NCBI RefSeq assembly: GCF_011761355.1
Contig: NZ_JAASRW010000003.1
Location: 519,188-583,187 of the forward strand
From: Paenibacillus lupini
GTDB lineage: Bacteria > Bacillota > Bacilli > Paenibacillales > Paenibacillaceae
Direction of reading: 5' to 3'
Length of the DNA stretch: 64,000 nucleotides
Of the stretch, positions 8,223 to 15,579 are shown one piece after another (position 1 is the first letter of the stretch; each line of letters starts with the position of its first letter). Both the position numbers and the translations under genes were made by a program. The notes under the pieces are model-generated. The model had not been told where the DNA came from. It saw only the letters and a list, made by a program, of their open reading frames with translations, and searched no databases.

Positions 8223-9188
8223 ATGATAGAATACGCGGATCTATTTGCGCGCTGTGAGAAGCAGTTTAATTTTCAGATTCATGCGGCTGAGCCGATTAAA
8301 TTAGGATGGTTAAATAAGAAGTGGATCCTGCATACGAATAAAGGAAAATATGTGCTGAAGAAGTATCACAACAACCGATTTAAGAGTGTGGACACTTTAC
8401 GTATAGCTCTGACTCAGCAGCACAGGCTGTCACAGATGATGTTTCCTTCGCCCGTGCTTCTTGAATGGGAGGGAGAAATTCTACATGCCGATGAATCCGG
8501 CGAACGTTATATTCTGATGCAATATTGCGAAGGCAGCGGGATTGCGCCAGGTATGGCGGATCGTTCTCATATGTATAGTCTGGGGCGAATCATCGGTCAG
8601 CTGCATCACCACCTCAATGATGGTACACTGTCAGGCAAAAGTGAACCGGATTTCATGCCGCATGCAGTGGAGGCAAGACTTGCGCATTGGGATGATGTGA
8701 TTGAGCAAGCTGTTCAGATGAATAAACCCCACCTTGTTCCGATTATGGAGCTGCAGAAAAAAATGACTCAATCGCTGAATCTGCCTGCGCTTCAGCAAGC
8801 TTGCCGGCAAGGCTGGGCACATCGGGATTTATGGATGGATAATCTGTTATTCCGTGAGGAAACCGTATCGGCTGTCCTTGATTTTGATCGGCTGAACTTT
8901 GACTATCTGGACTTTGATATAGCCCGTGCCATCCTATCCGGGGCATTTCTGGAGGGGCAGCTGGATTTTGGTAAGACCAAGGCTTTCCTGCAAGGTTATC
9001 AAGAGACTGCAGGTTTTGAGGTTAATTATTTATCGGATATCATCCGGTTACTCTGGTATTTGGAAAGCAAATGGTGGATTACCGCGGAGATGGATAATCA
9101 TCATCGGATTCCGGCACGTTTTGCTGAGGAGATGATCTGGATTGCGGAGCATCACGAGCAGTTGGATGAGATGCTGATGGGAATGTAA
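8223..9188 (+). CDS. Aminoglycoside-phosphotransferase/CotS-family kinase-like protein
   Basis: This 321-aa protein has the protein-kinase-like APH fold. The nucleotide-binding lobe includes GKYVLKKYHNNRF (likely Lys), and the catalytic loop reads GWAHRDLWMDNLLF, followed by the metal-binding AVLDFDRLNFDYLDFDIARA. Length and layout match spore-coat-associated CotS/YutH-like and homoserine-kinase-like members better than true resistance enzymes, which are shorter. The phosphate acceptor is unknown. An in-frame ATG at 8205 has no ribosome site; the ATG at 8223 follows GGGGAG by 10 bases. It stands alone and is divergent from the exporter operon. A short AGAGGA/TCCTCT hairpin follows the stop. 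Confidence 0.8.
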   Translation: MIEYADLFARCEKQFNFQIHAAEPIKLGWLNKKWILHTNKGKYVLKKYHNNRFKSVDTLRIALTQQHRLSQMMFPSPVLLEWEGEILHADESGERYILMQYCEGSGIAPGMADRSHMYSLGRIIGQLHHHLNDGTLSGKSEPDFMPHAVEARLAHWDDVIEQAVQMNKPHLVPIMELQKKMTQSLNLPALQQACRQGWAHRDLWMDNLLFREETVSAVLDFDRLNFDYLDFDIARAILSGAFLEGQLDFGKTKAFLQGYQETAGFEVNYLSDIIRLLWYLESKWWITAEMDNHHRIPARFAEEMIWIAEHHEQLDEMLMGM

Positions 9189-9228
9189 GAGGAGAGTGTC
9201 CTCTCTATTAACTTGTTTGAAACAGGAG

Positions 9229-9358
9229 TTGTATTTTATACAGGAAAAATCAGAAGTGGGTGAGGTGTCTGAGGCTAGATTGTATTCTATACAGCAAAAA
9301 TAGGCTCTAGGGGTTAAGTGGGGGCAATATGAGTGGAATTCACTGTATTAAATACAGT
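9229..9358. repeat. Three TGTATNNNATACA palindromes in an intergenic region
   Basis: Centres are at about 9236, 9287 and 9350 (cores TGTATTTTATACA, TGTATTCTATACA and TGTATTAAATACA). The first two are also followed by the same CAG(G/C)AAAAAT tail, so they are diverged direct copies 51 bp apart. They lie between the kinase-like gene and the Nudix gene; no reading frame covers them. Confidence 0.6.
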
Positions 9359-9472
9359 ATAGAGGCGTATACCGAACTTTATTGCTCCAAACGATTGTAC
9401 ATAATCCAACATGGTTAGAGATTCATGGCCAATAGAAACTAACCTACTAAATTAACATAAAGGAGATTAATG

Positions 9473-10006
9473 ATGACGTTAAATCTTAGATTAAACGACA
9501 GTGATATTTTGGGAGGAGCCCCAGCATATATCGATACGGTCTCCCGATATGCTTCGCGAGGGGTGCTTGTTGATCACACTGGACAGGTTGCTATGATGTA
9601 TATGGCTGAATTGGACCTTTATAAACTTCCGGGTGGCGGCATAGAGGAAGGTGAGTCACCAGAGGAAGCTTTTTTGCGTGAAATTATAGAGGAGACGGGT
9701 TATGAGGCAGAGGTGGTTCGCGAACTAGGAGTTGTTGAGGAGCACAAGAACAGAAACCGCTTTCTGCAATATTCCTATTGTTACTTGGCGAAAGCACAAA
9801 GAAGCACAGAACAAACGTCCCTAACGGAAGCTGAAGAGCAGCTCGGAATGTCCGTTCAATGGATGACAATTGGTCAAGCAATTGAAGTTATGGAAAAGGA
9901 TGCAAATAGCAGCGCTGATGATTATGGCAATCTTTTTATGCTAATGCGTGATCGAATGATACTAAAAGAAGCCGCAGAGCTGCTGGAGAAAATGGACCTA
10001 TTTTAA
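9473..10006 (+). CDS. Nudix hydrolase
   Basis: The Nudix box GX5EX7REUXEEXGU is complete: GGIEEGESPEEAFLREIIEE followed by TGY. It would bind Mg2+ and hydrolyse a nucleoside diphosphate linked to another moiety; the substrate cannot be predicted. The 177-aa length and the leading segment YASRGVLVDHTGQVAMMYMA are those of small single-domain family members. Two adjacent ATG codons (9470, 9473) follow AAGGAG; the second has the better 7-base spacing. It appears monocistronic. Confidence 0.9.
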   Translation: MTLNLRLNDSDILGGAPAYIDTVSRYASRGVLVDHTGQVAMMYMAELDLYKLPGGGIEEGESPEEAFLREIIEETGYEAEVVRELGVVEEHKNRNRFLQYSYCYLAKAQRSTEQTSLTEAEEQLGMSVQWMTIGQAIEVMEKDANSSADDYGNLFMLMRDRMILKEAAELLEKMDLF

Positions 10007-10127
10007 GTCCTTTTTCCATTAAATACATTATTGGAATTGCCTATTAAGATTATTGTTTTTATATATTATTCAAATAGGATTCTGGGTTATATGATGGATT
10101 AAATATAAAACAAGGGAGAGGAATAAG

Positions 10128-10688
10128 ATGAACAAGTCCATCTATGACTTTCAAGTTAATGAGATTACTGGAGAGCCTATTCATCTGTCTGCTTTCAGTG
10201 GCAGGGTTCTTCTAATCGTTAATACAGCAAGCCAATGCGGATATGCCAAGCAGTTCGATGGTCTTCAGCAGCTGTATGAAAAATACTGGATGCATGGCTT
10301 AGAGATACTGGGCTTCCCATGCAATCAGTTCAATGACAAAGAGCCCGGCAGCAATACGGAAGTAGAGGAGCATTGCCGGCGCAATGTTGGGGTAACCTTC
10401 TCGTTATTTGAAAAGGTAGAGCTCCGTGGACAAAATGTCCATCCGCTCTTTCAATATCTTACGGAGCAGGCACCTTTCCAAGGATATGATCCGGATAATG
10501 CTGCTGAGATGTGGATGAAAGATTTTCTCCAGCAGAATCATCCGGACTTATATGACGGCGATGGCGTAAAATGGAACTTCTCTAAGTTTCTCATTAACCG
10601 AGAGGGACAAGTCGTCGGCCGATTCGAGCCAACGACACAGCCGACCGATTTGGAGTTGGCTATTGAGGAAGCATTGTCCTCCGACTAG
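10128..10688 (+). CDS. Glutathione/thiol peroxidase (GPx family, Cys type)
   Basis: The catalytic tetrad is visible: Cys37 in NTASQCGYAKQ, Gln67 in GFPCNQF, and Trp149-Asn150 in VKWNFSKFLINR. It is a selenium-free enzyme that reduces peroxides in the cytoplasm, in Firmicutes normally using thioredoxin or bacillithiol-type donors rather than glutathione. At 186 aa it is about 25 residues longer than the common bacterial form because of an insertion around residues 113-146 (GYDPDNAAEMWMKDFLQQNH), seen in some relatives. A GGGAGAGG ribosome site precedes the ATG. It stands as a single gene. Confidence 0.92.
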   Translation: MNKSIYDFQVNEITGEPIHLSAFSGRVLLIVNTASQCGYAKQFDGLQQLYEKYWMHGLEILGFPCNQFNDKEPGSNTEVEEHCRRNVGVTFSLFEKVELRGQNVHPLFQYLTEQAPFQGYDPDNAAEMWMKDFLQQNHPDLYDGDGVKWNFSKFLINREGQVVGRFEPTTQPTDLELAIEEALSSD

Positions 10689-10854
10689 TTGAATAGACCG
10701 TGGTTATCAATCTTGACGTCTTGACGTGTATTTGGGGATGGATATCGATCTTCGGATACTCCCGGTAAATGAGGGGGATGAAGGAGGAGAAGTGAGTGAT
10801 CCAGCGAAGTATGTAACCCTTAGATAGAAAAAAAGTTTGAGGGAGGCACTCTCA

Positions 10855-11271
10855 ATGTACAAGTATTTGAAGTTGGTTATGGTTGTTATTTTCGTTTCTA
10901 CTCTGCTTATTCAACCTGTCTCTGCAGCGAGTAAGACGACCAAGTTTAAGGTCACTCTGGTTAGTATAGAGCTGGTTGAGAACAATCATGTTGGTAATGA
11001 GTGGTTAACAACGGCGTATATCAACGATAAAGAAGTGAAGGAGGGCGGCAGTGTTACCTTAAATCTGAAATCAACCGATAGTGTAAAGCTTAAGGCTTAT
11101 GCTGAGGAACAGGATAAAATACCGGATAGCAACTCATCCAATACTGCAATTAAAGCCTCCAACATAACTAAAACGATAAATAAAAATTTGAAAGTAGTCG
11201 TCACAGAAAATCGTGGCAGGTATTCCGGGAACACAGCTGAGTGGAAATTTACCTTTAAGATTCAAAAGTAG
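10855..11271 (+). CDS. Small secreted protein of unknown function
   Basis: A 138-aa protein with a clear signal peptide (MYKYLKLVMVVIFVSTLLIQ then PVSAAS, probable cleavage after VSAA near residue 25) and a mature domain of about 112 residues. The mature part looks all-beta, lysine-rich and free of cysteines (for example KFKVTLVSIELVENNHVGNE, ending AEWKFTFKIQK). I do not recognise the family. A TTG at 10837 is in frame but the ATG at 10855, 8 bases after GGGAGG, is the better start. Repeats at 11328-11473 follow it. Confidence 0.7.
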   Translation: MYKYLKLVMVVIFVSTLLIQPVSAASKTTKFKVTLVSIELVENNHVGNEWLTTAYINDKEVKEGGSVTLNLKSTDSVKLKAYAEEQDKIPDSNSSNTAIKASNITKTINKNLKVVVTENRGRYSGNTAEWKFTFKIQK

Positions 11272-11327
11272 ATATAAAAAACCGTTCTCTCAAACTGGGA
11301 CTATCTTTTAAGACTGGCAGCGGTTTG

Positions 11328-11473
11328 ATAAGACCCTGTGAGGGTCTTATTTGCTTAATAAGGGGAGGAAACCAAGCTTTCTTGAGCATTCAGATGCAAT
11401 AAGACCCTACGAGGGTCTTATTGGGTGATTGCAGCCTGCAATTAGTAACGATAAGACCCTGTGAGGGTCTTAT
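11328..11473. repeat. Three AAGACCCT palindromes spaced 71 and 52 bp
   Basis: Each copy is ATAAGACCCT, a 3-base centre (GTG, ACG, GTG), then AGGGTCTTAT. AGACCCT begins at 11331, 11402 and 11454. They fill the convergent gap between the secreted-protein gene and the lysozyme gene and could act as hairpins, but there is no T-run. The same element is amplified at 25701-26221. Confidence 0.9.
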
Positions 11474-11529
11474 TGTACAGAGAGGGGCTGTTGGGACAAC
11501 TCCTTCCTTCATATCTTATTTCTTGAACT

Positions 11530-12243
11530 TTATCTCTTGAACTTCGCAGCAAAGACAGCTTCATCCCCATGGAATACGTTAATGTCCACGTAGGCATCGA
11601 TACCGGAGATTCTTCCGCGATTATTAAATTGCCAGAACGTCCAAGCCCGGTTGTCCTTCAGGGATGGATGCTTCACAATATCTCTGATCCAGATTTCGTA
11701 ATCCTCGAAGTTTCCTGCAATATAGGTGTTAAAAGTATCGTAGGTGACATACAGAATGGGCTTCTGCTTGTAATGCTGCTCCAGTTTATCTGCTAGGGTG
11801 GTTAGCTCACTTTGAATGAGTGGAACATCTTTATCCAGACTGATCTCAATATCGATGACTGGGGGAAGGCTGGCAGCCTCATTAGGAACCTCTTCAATAA
11901 AATGTGAAGCTTGCTGAGAACCTGTACTTTGAGTGGTGAAAAAATGATAGGCACCAATGAGCATGCCATTGCTCTTCGCCTGCTCCCAATTAGCCCTGAA
12001 ATGGCTATCGGTCATATCTTTTCCCTCGGTAGCTTTGATGTAAACAAATTGCCACTTTCCACTGTCAGCGACCTTTTTCCAATCTATATCCCCCTGATAG
12101 TGAGAGACATCGATTCCTCTTACATCATATTTGGCCGCGAACAAGCTGTTGTGCCAGATGATCCCCTTGTATTCTAGTACTCCGGCAGTAAGGAGTAACA
12201 GCAGCAGCCCAGCGATTATTTTATGCCATCTTTTTAGCTTCAT
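11530..12243 (-). CDS. GH25 lysozyme-type muramidase, membrane-anchored or secreted
   Basis: The GH25 fold is evident: GIDVSHYQGDIDWKKV (Asp45), FVYIKATEG, GAYHFF, and the catalytic pair in PPVIDIEISL (Asp131, Glu133), ending with WTFWQFNNRGRISGIDAYVD. It would cleave the MurNAc-GlcNAc bond of peptidoglycan. The N-terminus is one hydrophobic helix (IIAGLLLLLLTAGVLEYKGI), either an uncleaved anchor or a signal peptide; no cell-wall-binding repeats follow. AAGGAAG lies 7 bases before the ATG. Its promoter lies in the same intergenic region as the divergent riboswitch-controlled gene. Confidence 0.92.
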   Translation of the reverse strand: MKLKRWHKIIAGLLLLLLTAGVLEYKGIIWHNSLFAAKYDVRGIDVSHYQGDIDWKKVADSGKWQFVYIKATEGKDMTDSHFRANWEQAKSNGMLIGAYHFFTTQSTGSQQASHFIEEVPNEAASLPPVIDIEISLDKDVPLIQSELTTLADKLEQHYKQKPILYVTYDTFNTYIAGNFEDYEIWIRDIVKHPSLKDNRAWTFWQFNNRGRISGIDAYVDINVFHGDEAVFAAKFKR

Positions 12244-12370
12244 GGCTACACTTCCTTCAAAGAATACTAGACTTACAAAACATTCCAGTTTTATAGACGA
12301 TATACTGCCATTAATTGTTTCAAATTCACTCTTGCCTCCGGCCGATGTTCGGAATAGTATAATAAGTAAA

Positions 12371-12445
12371 TATCTGGTATGTGCGACTGGCGTAAACGTG
12401 GATAACCACGAGGGAGCACATATGTCATCAGCCGTACGCCTGGGC
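12371..12445 (+). promoter_or_regulatory. ZTP riboswitch (pfl motif) aptamer
   Basis: The sequence matches the pfl/ZTP consensus in order. P1 is TATGTGC (12378-12384) with GCACATA (12416-12422). The conserved GACTGGCG (12385-12392) is followed by P2 CGTGG/CCACG (12397-12410), then AGGGAGC, and the 3' domain GCCGTACGCCTGGGC (12431-12445). GGCG (12389-12392) can pair with CGCC (12437-12440) as the known pseudoknot. ZTP/ZMP binding, signalling 10-formyl-THF shortage, normally turns the downstream gene on. An intrinsic terminator begins at the next base, as expected of the expression platform. A TATAAT at 12358-12363 may be the -10 element. Confidence 0.95.
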
Positions 12446-12498
12446 AGAGTATTTGTTCACTGGGAAGAGTTTGTTCCCGTGGGACAAATACTCTTTTT
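12446..12498 (+). terminator. Expression-platform terminator of the ZTP riboswitch
   Basis: AGAGTATTTGT (12446-12456) pairs with ACAAATACTCT (12484-12494), with an inner GGGAA/TTCCC stem, followed by TTTTT. It starts directly after the aptamer's CTGGGC and ends about 30 bases before the start codon, so ligand-dependent readthrough is the likely control. Confidence 0.9.
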
Positions 12499-12528
12499 AA
12501 TTTCATTTATTTTTAGGAGGATGAGGGT

Positions 12529-13137
12529 ATGGAAACGGTGCAGAAGAAGCGGAATGTAGCGATTCTGATCTATGACAATGTAGAGATCTTGGATTTTACG
12601 GGACCGTACGAAGTGTTTCTTACGGGTAGTAATTACGGACAGGATTTCCATGTCTACACGGTAGCCGAGCATAACCATCCGATCACGGCATTAGGTAATC
12701 TCAGCGTGAATCCGGCGTATACCATTCATGACTGCCCGAAACCCGATATTATCCTCATCCCTGGCGGCCGTGGTGTTCGACAAGAAATGAACAATCAAGT
12801 ACTGACAGACTGGATCCACAGCTGCGCGGATGAAGCTGAGCTCATTTTGTCCGTATGTACGGGAGCGTTACTCCTTGCTAAAGCTGTCGTATTGGAAGGA
12901 ATGAAGCTCACCACCTATCATCTTGCTATTGAGGAATTAAGACAGGTTGTACCTGCATCGGCAGAGATTCTGGACAATGTGAAGTATGTAGATAACGGTA
13001 AGATTATTATGTCTGCGGGTGTATCAGCTGGTATAGATATGTCCTTGTATGTAATCGGCAAGCTTCATGGTGAGGAGCGGGCCCTAAAGACAGCGAGGCT
13101 GATGGAATATGATTGGACGCCAAGAAAGCATTCCTGA
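12529..13137 (+). CDS. DJ-1/PfpI family protein (class I GATase-like, isonitrile-hydratase-like)
   Basis: A 202-aa DJ-1/PfpI fold protein: VAILIYDNVEILDFTGPYEV at the N-terminus, DIILIPGGRG, and the nucleophile-elbow Cys110 in LSVCTGALLLA. The layout resembles isonitrile hydratases and the sensor half of GATase1-AraC regulators; enzymatic function cannot be assigned. AGGAGG precedes the ATG, with an intrinsic terminator and a ZTP aptamer in the leader, so expression should rise when ZMP/ZTP accumulates. That links it by inference to one-carbon or purine metabolism. The AraC/GyrI-like gene starts 73 bases downstream with no terminator between, so they may be co-transcribed. Confidence 0.9.
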   Translation: METVQKKRNVAILIYDNVEILDFTGPYEVFLTGSNYGQDFHVYTVAEHNHPITALGNLSVNPAYTIHDCPKPDIILIPGGRGVRQEMNNQVLTDWIHSCADEAELILSVCTGALLLAKAVVLEGMKLTTYHLAIEELRQVVPASAEILDNVKYVDNGKIIMSAGVSAGIDMSLYVIGKLHGEERALKTARLMEYDWTPRKHS

Positions 13138-13210
13138 TCAAATATAGCAAGCCACTTCAATGATAAGATAACTGCAAATGTAAACGAAGGAGCTGGGTAA
13201 CTCAATTCCA

Positions 13211-14074
13211 ATGGAACATTATACGAGAGTCCAACAAGCCATCATGTTTATGGAAGATCAGCTGCAGGAGCCGCTTAGCTTAGAGGTTATTGCCATGGAA
13301 GCGGGGTTTTCGGTCTATCATTTTCAAAGGATCTTTCACGCTATTTCTGGATTTACGGTTCAGGAATACATTCGGAAGAGAAGATTAAGCGTCGCTGCTG
13401 CGGAGCTTCTGGTTACCAAGAAAACAGTACTAGACATCGCAGTGTCTTATCAATACGGCTCGCAGGAGGCATTCACTCGTGCTTTCAGTAGTTATTTTGG
13501 CGCAACACCAGCTAAGTATCGTAAACGGCAGCAACCACTTGTTTCCCAGCATCCAATCGACTTCATTGCTCTAACAGCCAATATTCGAGGAGGGCTGAAT
13601 ATGTACAAACCGGACATAGTAGAGCTTCCTGCCATTCGTATTATCGGGTATAACTACGCAACGAATTTGAATAACGAATTGTATTTTGAGGAGATTCCGG
13701 GATTTTACGGGCATTTTGGCAGCAATGAATATTTTATGCGTATCCCAAACAAAGCCCGGCCGGCCTTTGCCTATGGTATTTCCCACTCCTTCCATGAGGA
13801 TGGCGCTTTTTCCTTCCTTATTGGCGAGGAGGTCACAGCATTTGCTGAAGTAGAAGAGGGCTTTGCTTGCTTCGAGCTTCCTGCTGGAAAATACGCAGCC
13901 TTTCGAAACAGCAGTATGCCTGAGCTTGGGCAAAATACATGGAAGTACATTTACGGCACCTGGCTGCCTAACAGCAATTATGAGCGTGGAGAGGGACCAG
14001 ACTTTGAGGTAACGGATGTGATGAATTCCACTCCGGAGAAAATTAGTATGACGGTCTATATTCCCATTCATTAA
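13211..14074 (+). CDS. AraC-family regulator with C-terminal GyrI-like/effector-binding domain
   Basis: Two helix-turn-helix motifs occupy residues 1-105 (LSLEVIAMEAGFSVYHFQRI and DIAVSYQYGSQEAFTRAFSS, ending GATPAKYRKRQ). Residues about 130-287 form an AraC_E_bind/GyrI-like domain (IRIIGYNYAT, FAEVEEGFACFELPAGKYAA, then DFEVTDVM). The order resembles Rob-type regulators with small-molecule-binding tails, often multidrug sensors. The ribosome site AAGGAG is unusually far from the ATG (about 17 bases), so initiation may be weak or coupled. Position suggests it shares the riboswitch-controlled transcript of the DJ-1/PfpI gene. Confidence 0.88.
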   Translation: MEHYTRVQQAIMFMEDQLQEPLSLEVIAMEAGFSVYHFQRIFHAISGFTVQEYIRKRRLSVAAAELLVTKKTVLDIAVSYQYGSQEAFTRAFSSYFGATPAKYRKRQQPLVSQHPIDFIALTANIRGGLNMYKPDIVELPAIRIIGYNYATNLNNELYFEEIPGFYGHFGSNEYFMRIPNKARPAFAYGISHSFHEDGAFSFLIGEEVTAFAEVEEGFACFELPAGKYAAFRNSSMPELGQNTWKYIYGTWLPNSNYERGEGPDFEVTDVMNSTPEKISMTVYIPIH

Positions 14075-14082
14075 AACGTCAA

Positions 14083-14132
14083 TTGTCAATTTGGGTATCT
14101 CTCCCTATACTTGAAGGTGATAATCACTTTCA
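14083..14132 (+). promoter_or_regulatory. Sigma-A promoter with Fur box
   Basis: -35 TTGTCA (14083-14088), 17-bp spacer, -10 TATACT (14106-14111). At 14118-14132 lies TGATAATCACTTTCA, matching the Fur 7-1-7 consensus TGATAATNATTATCA at 12 of 14 defined positions and covering the expected transcription start. Confidence 0.8.
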
Positions 14133-14159
14133 TTAAATAAACTTGTACTGGAGAGAAGC

Positions 14160-14444
14160 ATGATGGGCTTGATGCTTAACCAGAATGACATTGCTATAGG
14201 GGCGACGACTGGACAGCAAGCACGTATGGAAGAAGACTTCCGGTTCTTAGTGCAGGAGGCGCCAGGCTATCTGTTTGGTGAATCGCGTAATCCATTAACC
14301 AAGTTCTATACGGAGAAAAGACTAACAAAAGCTTATGAAGATCCGTTCCGCATACGTAAAACCTGCTGTTATTATTACCAGACGACATCTGACGAGCAAA
14401 GCTACTGTGGCAGCTGTCCGAAGGTAAAGCACGAATTCGTGTAA
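14160..14444 (+). CDS. Small FhuF C-terminal-like (2Fe-2S) protein, Fur-controlled
   Basis: A 94-aa protein whose C-terminal 50 residues match the FhuF_C iron-sulphur motif: RKTCCYYYQ (Cys69, Cys70) and YCGSCPKVKHE (Cys83, Cys86), with a preceding NPLTKFYTEK segment. Full ferric-siderophore reductases of the FhuF family are about 250 aa, so this carries only the cluster-binding end. No coding remnant of the missing part is visible upstream. Because it has its own sigma-A promoter, Fur box, GGAGAG ribosome site and terminator, I think it is a functional stand-alone unit for iron release rather than decay. ATG codons at 14160, 14163 and 14172 are all possible starts. Confidence 0.75.
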   Translation: MMGLMLNQNDIAIGATTGQQARMEEDFRFLVQEAPGYLFGESRNPLTKFYTEKRLTKAYEDPFRIRKTCCYYYQTTSDEQSYCGSCPKVKHEFV

Positions 14445-14469
14445 AACAGCACAAAGAGACCCGCTATTC

Positions 14470-14506
14470 AAAGGGCATGTTGGACAATCCAACATGCCCT
14501 TTTTTT
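14470..14506 (+). terminator. Intrinsic terminator after the FhuF-C-like gene
   Basis: Near-perfect stem AAAGGGCATGTTGGA with its complement, loop CAA, and a run of seven T residues. Confidence 0.92.
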
Positions 14507-14537
14507 CATGCAAAAAGAAAAAAATACCATAACTATA

Positions 14538-14598
14538 TTGACACCCGATATATCGAGTTGTAATATATAGTCATAAGATGTATCGCATGTCGATATAT
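14538..14598 (+). promoter_or_regulatory. PadR-gene promoter with palindromic operators
   Basis: -35 TTGACA (14538-14543), 17-bp spacer, -10 TAATAT (14561-14566). The spacer contains the palindrome CGATATATCG (14546-14555) and CGATATAT recurs at 14591-14598, a likely autoregulatory PadR operator pair 45 bp apart. Confidence 0.7.
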
Positions 14599-14626
14599 TA
14601 GAGGGGAGAGGAAAAGACTGAACGAT

Positions 14627-14956
14627 GTGAAAGAGATGCTGCCGCTGACGGAAGCTTTTTATTATATCTTAATTGTTCTATACACGGAGCCTTCGCATGG
14701 ATACGGAATTATGCAGGATACCGAGAAAATGAGTAACGGACGGGTCAAGATTGGTGCCGGCACTTTATACACGGCGCTTAATACCTTGCTCAATAAAGGG
14801 TTGATTGAACTTTATCCTGTACCTGAGGGAACGGATACCCGGCGTAAGATGTATGCCATTACGGAGAATGGCAGGCAGGTTGTGTCTGCGGAAGTCGCAA
14901 GGCTGGAGGAGCTTCTGGGCGTAGGGCGTCAGGCTCTGATTACGAAGAAGGGGTGA
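14627..14956 (+). CDS. PadR-family transcriptional regulator
   Basis: A 109-aa winged-helix PadR protein: AFYYILIVLYTEPSHGYGIM forms the first helices, then VKIGAGTLYTALNTLLNKGL (recognition helix and wing) and DTRRKMYAITENG. These small repressors lack a long C-terminal domain and respond to ligands at the dimer interface. It starts with GTG at 14627 (or ATG at 14636) after GGGGAGAGG. Its stop overlaps the start of the DUF2812 gene by 4 bases, so the two are translationally coupled, a pairing common in Firmicutes where PadR controls the membrane partner. Confidence 0.92.
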   Translation: MKEMLPLTEAFYYILIVLYTEPSHGYGIMQDTEKMSNGRVKIGAGTLYTALNTLLNKGLIELYPVPEGTDTRRKMYAITENGRQVVSAEVARLEELLGVGRQALITKKG

Positions 14957-15522
14957 GGCAGTTGAGTGAAAAGCTGGTAAAGCGTCATCGAATGATTATG
15001 GCCTGGAATTATGAGAAAGGAGAGCAATGGATGAATGAGTTGTCGAGCCAAGGATTACATTTTAAAAAAGGCGGACTCATAAGCAGCTCTTTCGTGCGTG
15101 ATGAATCGGTTCGGTATACGTATAGGATGGATTATCAGACCGGACAGTCTCGGGAAAACGGGAAATTTCAGGAGTATCTTGATTTGTATCAAGATGCGGG
15201 CTGGGAGTATGTCAGTTCATTCGGTTTGACCTGGCATTACTTCCGAAGGGAGTGGCAGCCGGGTGAAGAGCCTCAGCTATATACAGACCGTGAATCTTTA
15301 ATTATGCTCTATAAAAGGCTGCTGGGAGTTATTAGCGCTATGTTGTTCGTCAATCTCTTTATCATGATTTTGAACATGGTTAACTTGAATACCTTCTTTA
15401 CAGAGGGGCTCTGGACGATAGGTGTTCCGCTGATGATCCTCTATCTTGGACTGTTTGCCTTGTTAGGATATGGCTGCTGGAAGATAAAGAAGAAAGTAAA
15501 CAATCTTAAGCTGCAAGTATAG
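14953..15522 (+). CDS. DUF2812 membrane protein
   Basis: The 189-aa product has the DUF2812 N-terminal domain (MAWNYEKGEQWMNELSSQGL, YTYRMDY, DLYQDAGWEYVSSFGLTWHY) on about residues 15-105 and two membrane segments near residues 122-141 and 155-180. Function is unknown; these proteins nearly always sit next to a PadR regulator. Translation may start at GTG 14953, within the PadR stop, or at TTG 14962. Confidence 0.85.
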   Translation: MRQLSEKLVKRHRMIMAWNYEKGEQWMNELSSQGLHFKKGGLISSSFVRDESVRYTYRMDYQTGQSRENGKFQEYLDLYQDAGWEYVSSFGLTWHYFRREWQPGEEPQLYTDRESLIMLYKRLLGVISAMLFVNLFIMILNMVNLNTFFTEGLWTIGVPLMILYLGLFALLGYGCWKIKKKVNNLKLQV

Positions 15523-15527
15523 TCTTG

Positions 15528-15557
15528 AAGGCTGCAAGCCTTGGCGTTTGCAGCTTT
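15528..15557 (+). terminator. Probable terminator of the PadR-DUF2812 operon
   Basis: Stem AAGGCTGCAA with TTGCAGCTTT (one wobble), loop of 10, weak T-tail within the descending arm. Confidence 0.55.
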
Positions 15558-15579
15558 ACAATAAAGGAGTGAGATCCGA

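Noticed and set aside
12371..12498. T-box or other leader element before the DJ-1/PfpI gene
   Set aside because: No T-box sequence or specifier stem; all conserved segments match the ZTP/pfl aptamer instead.
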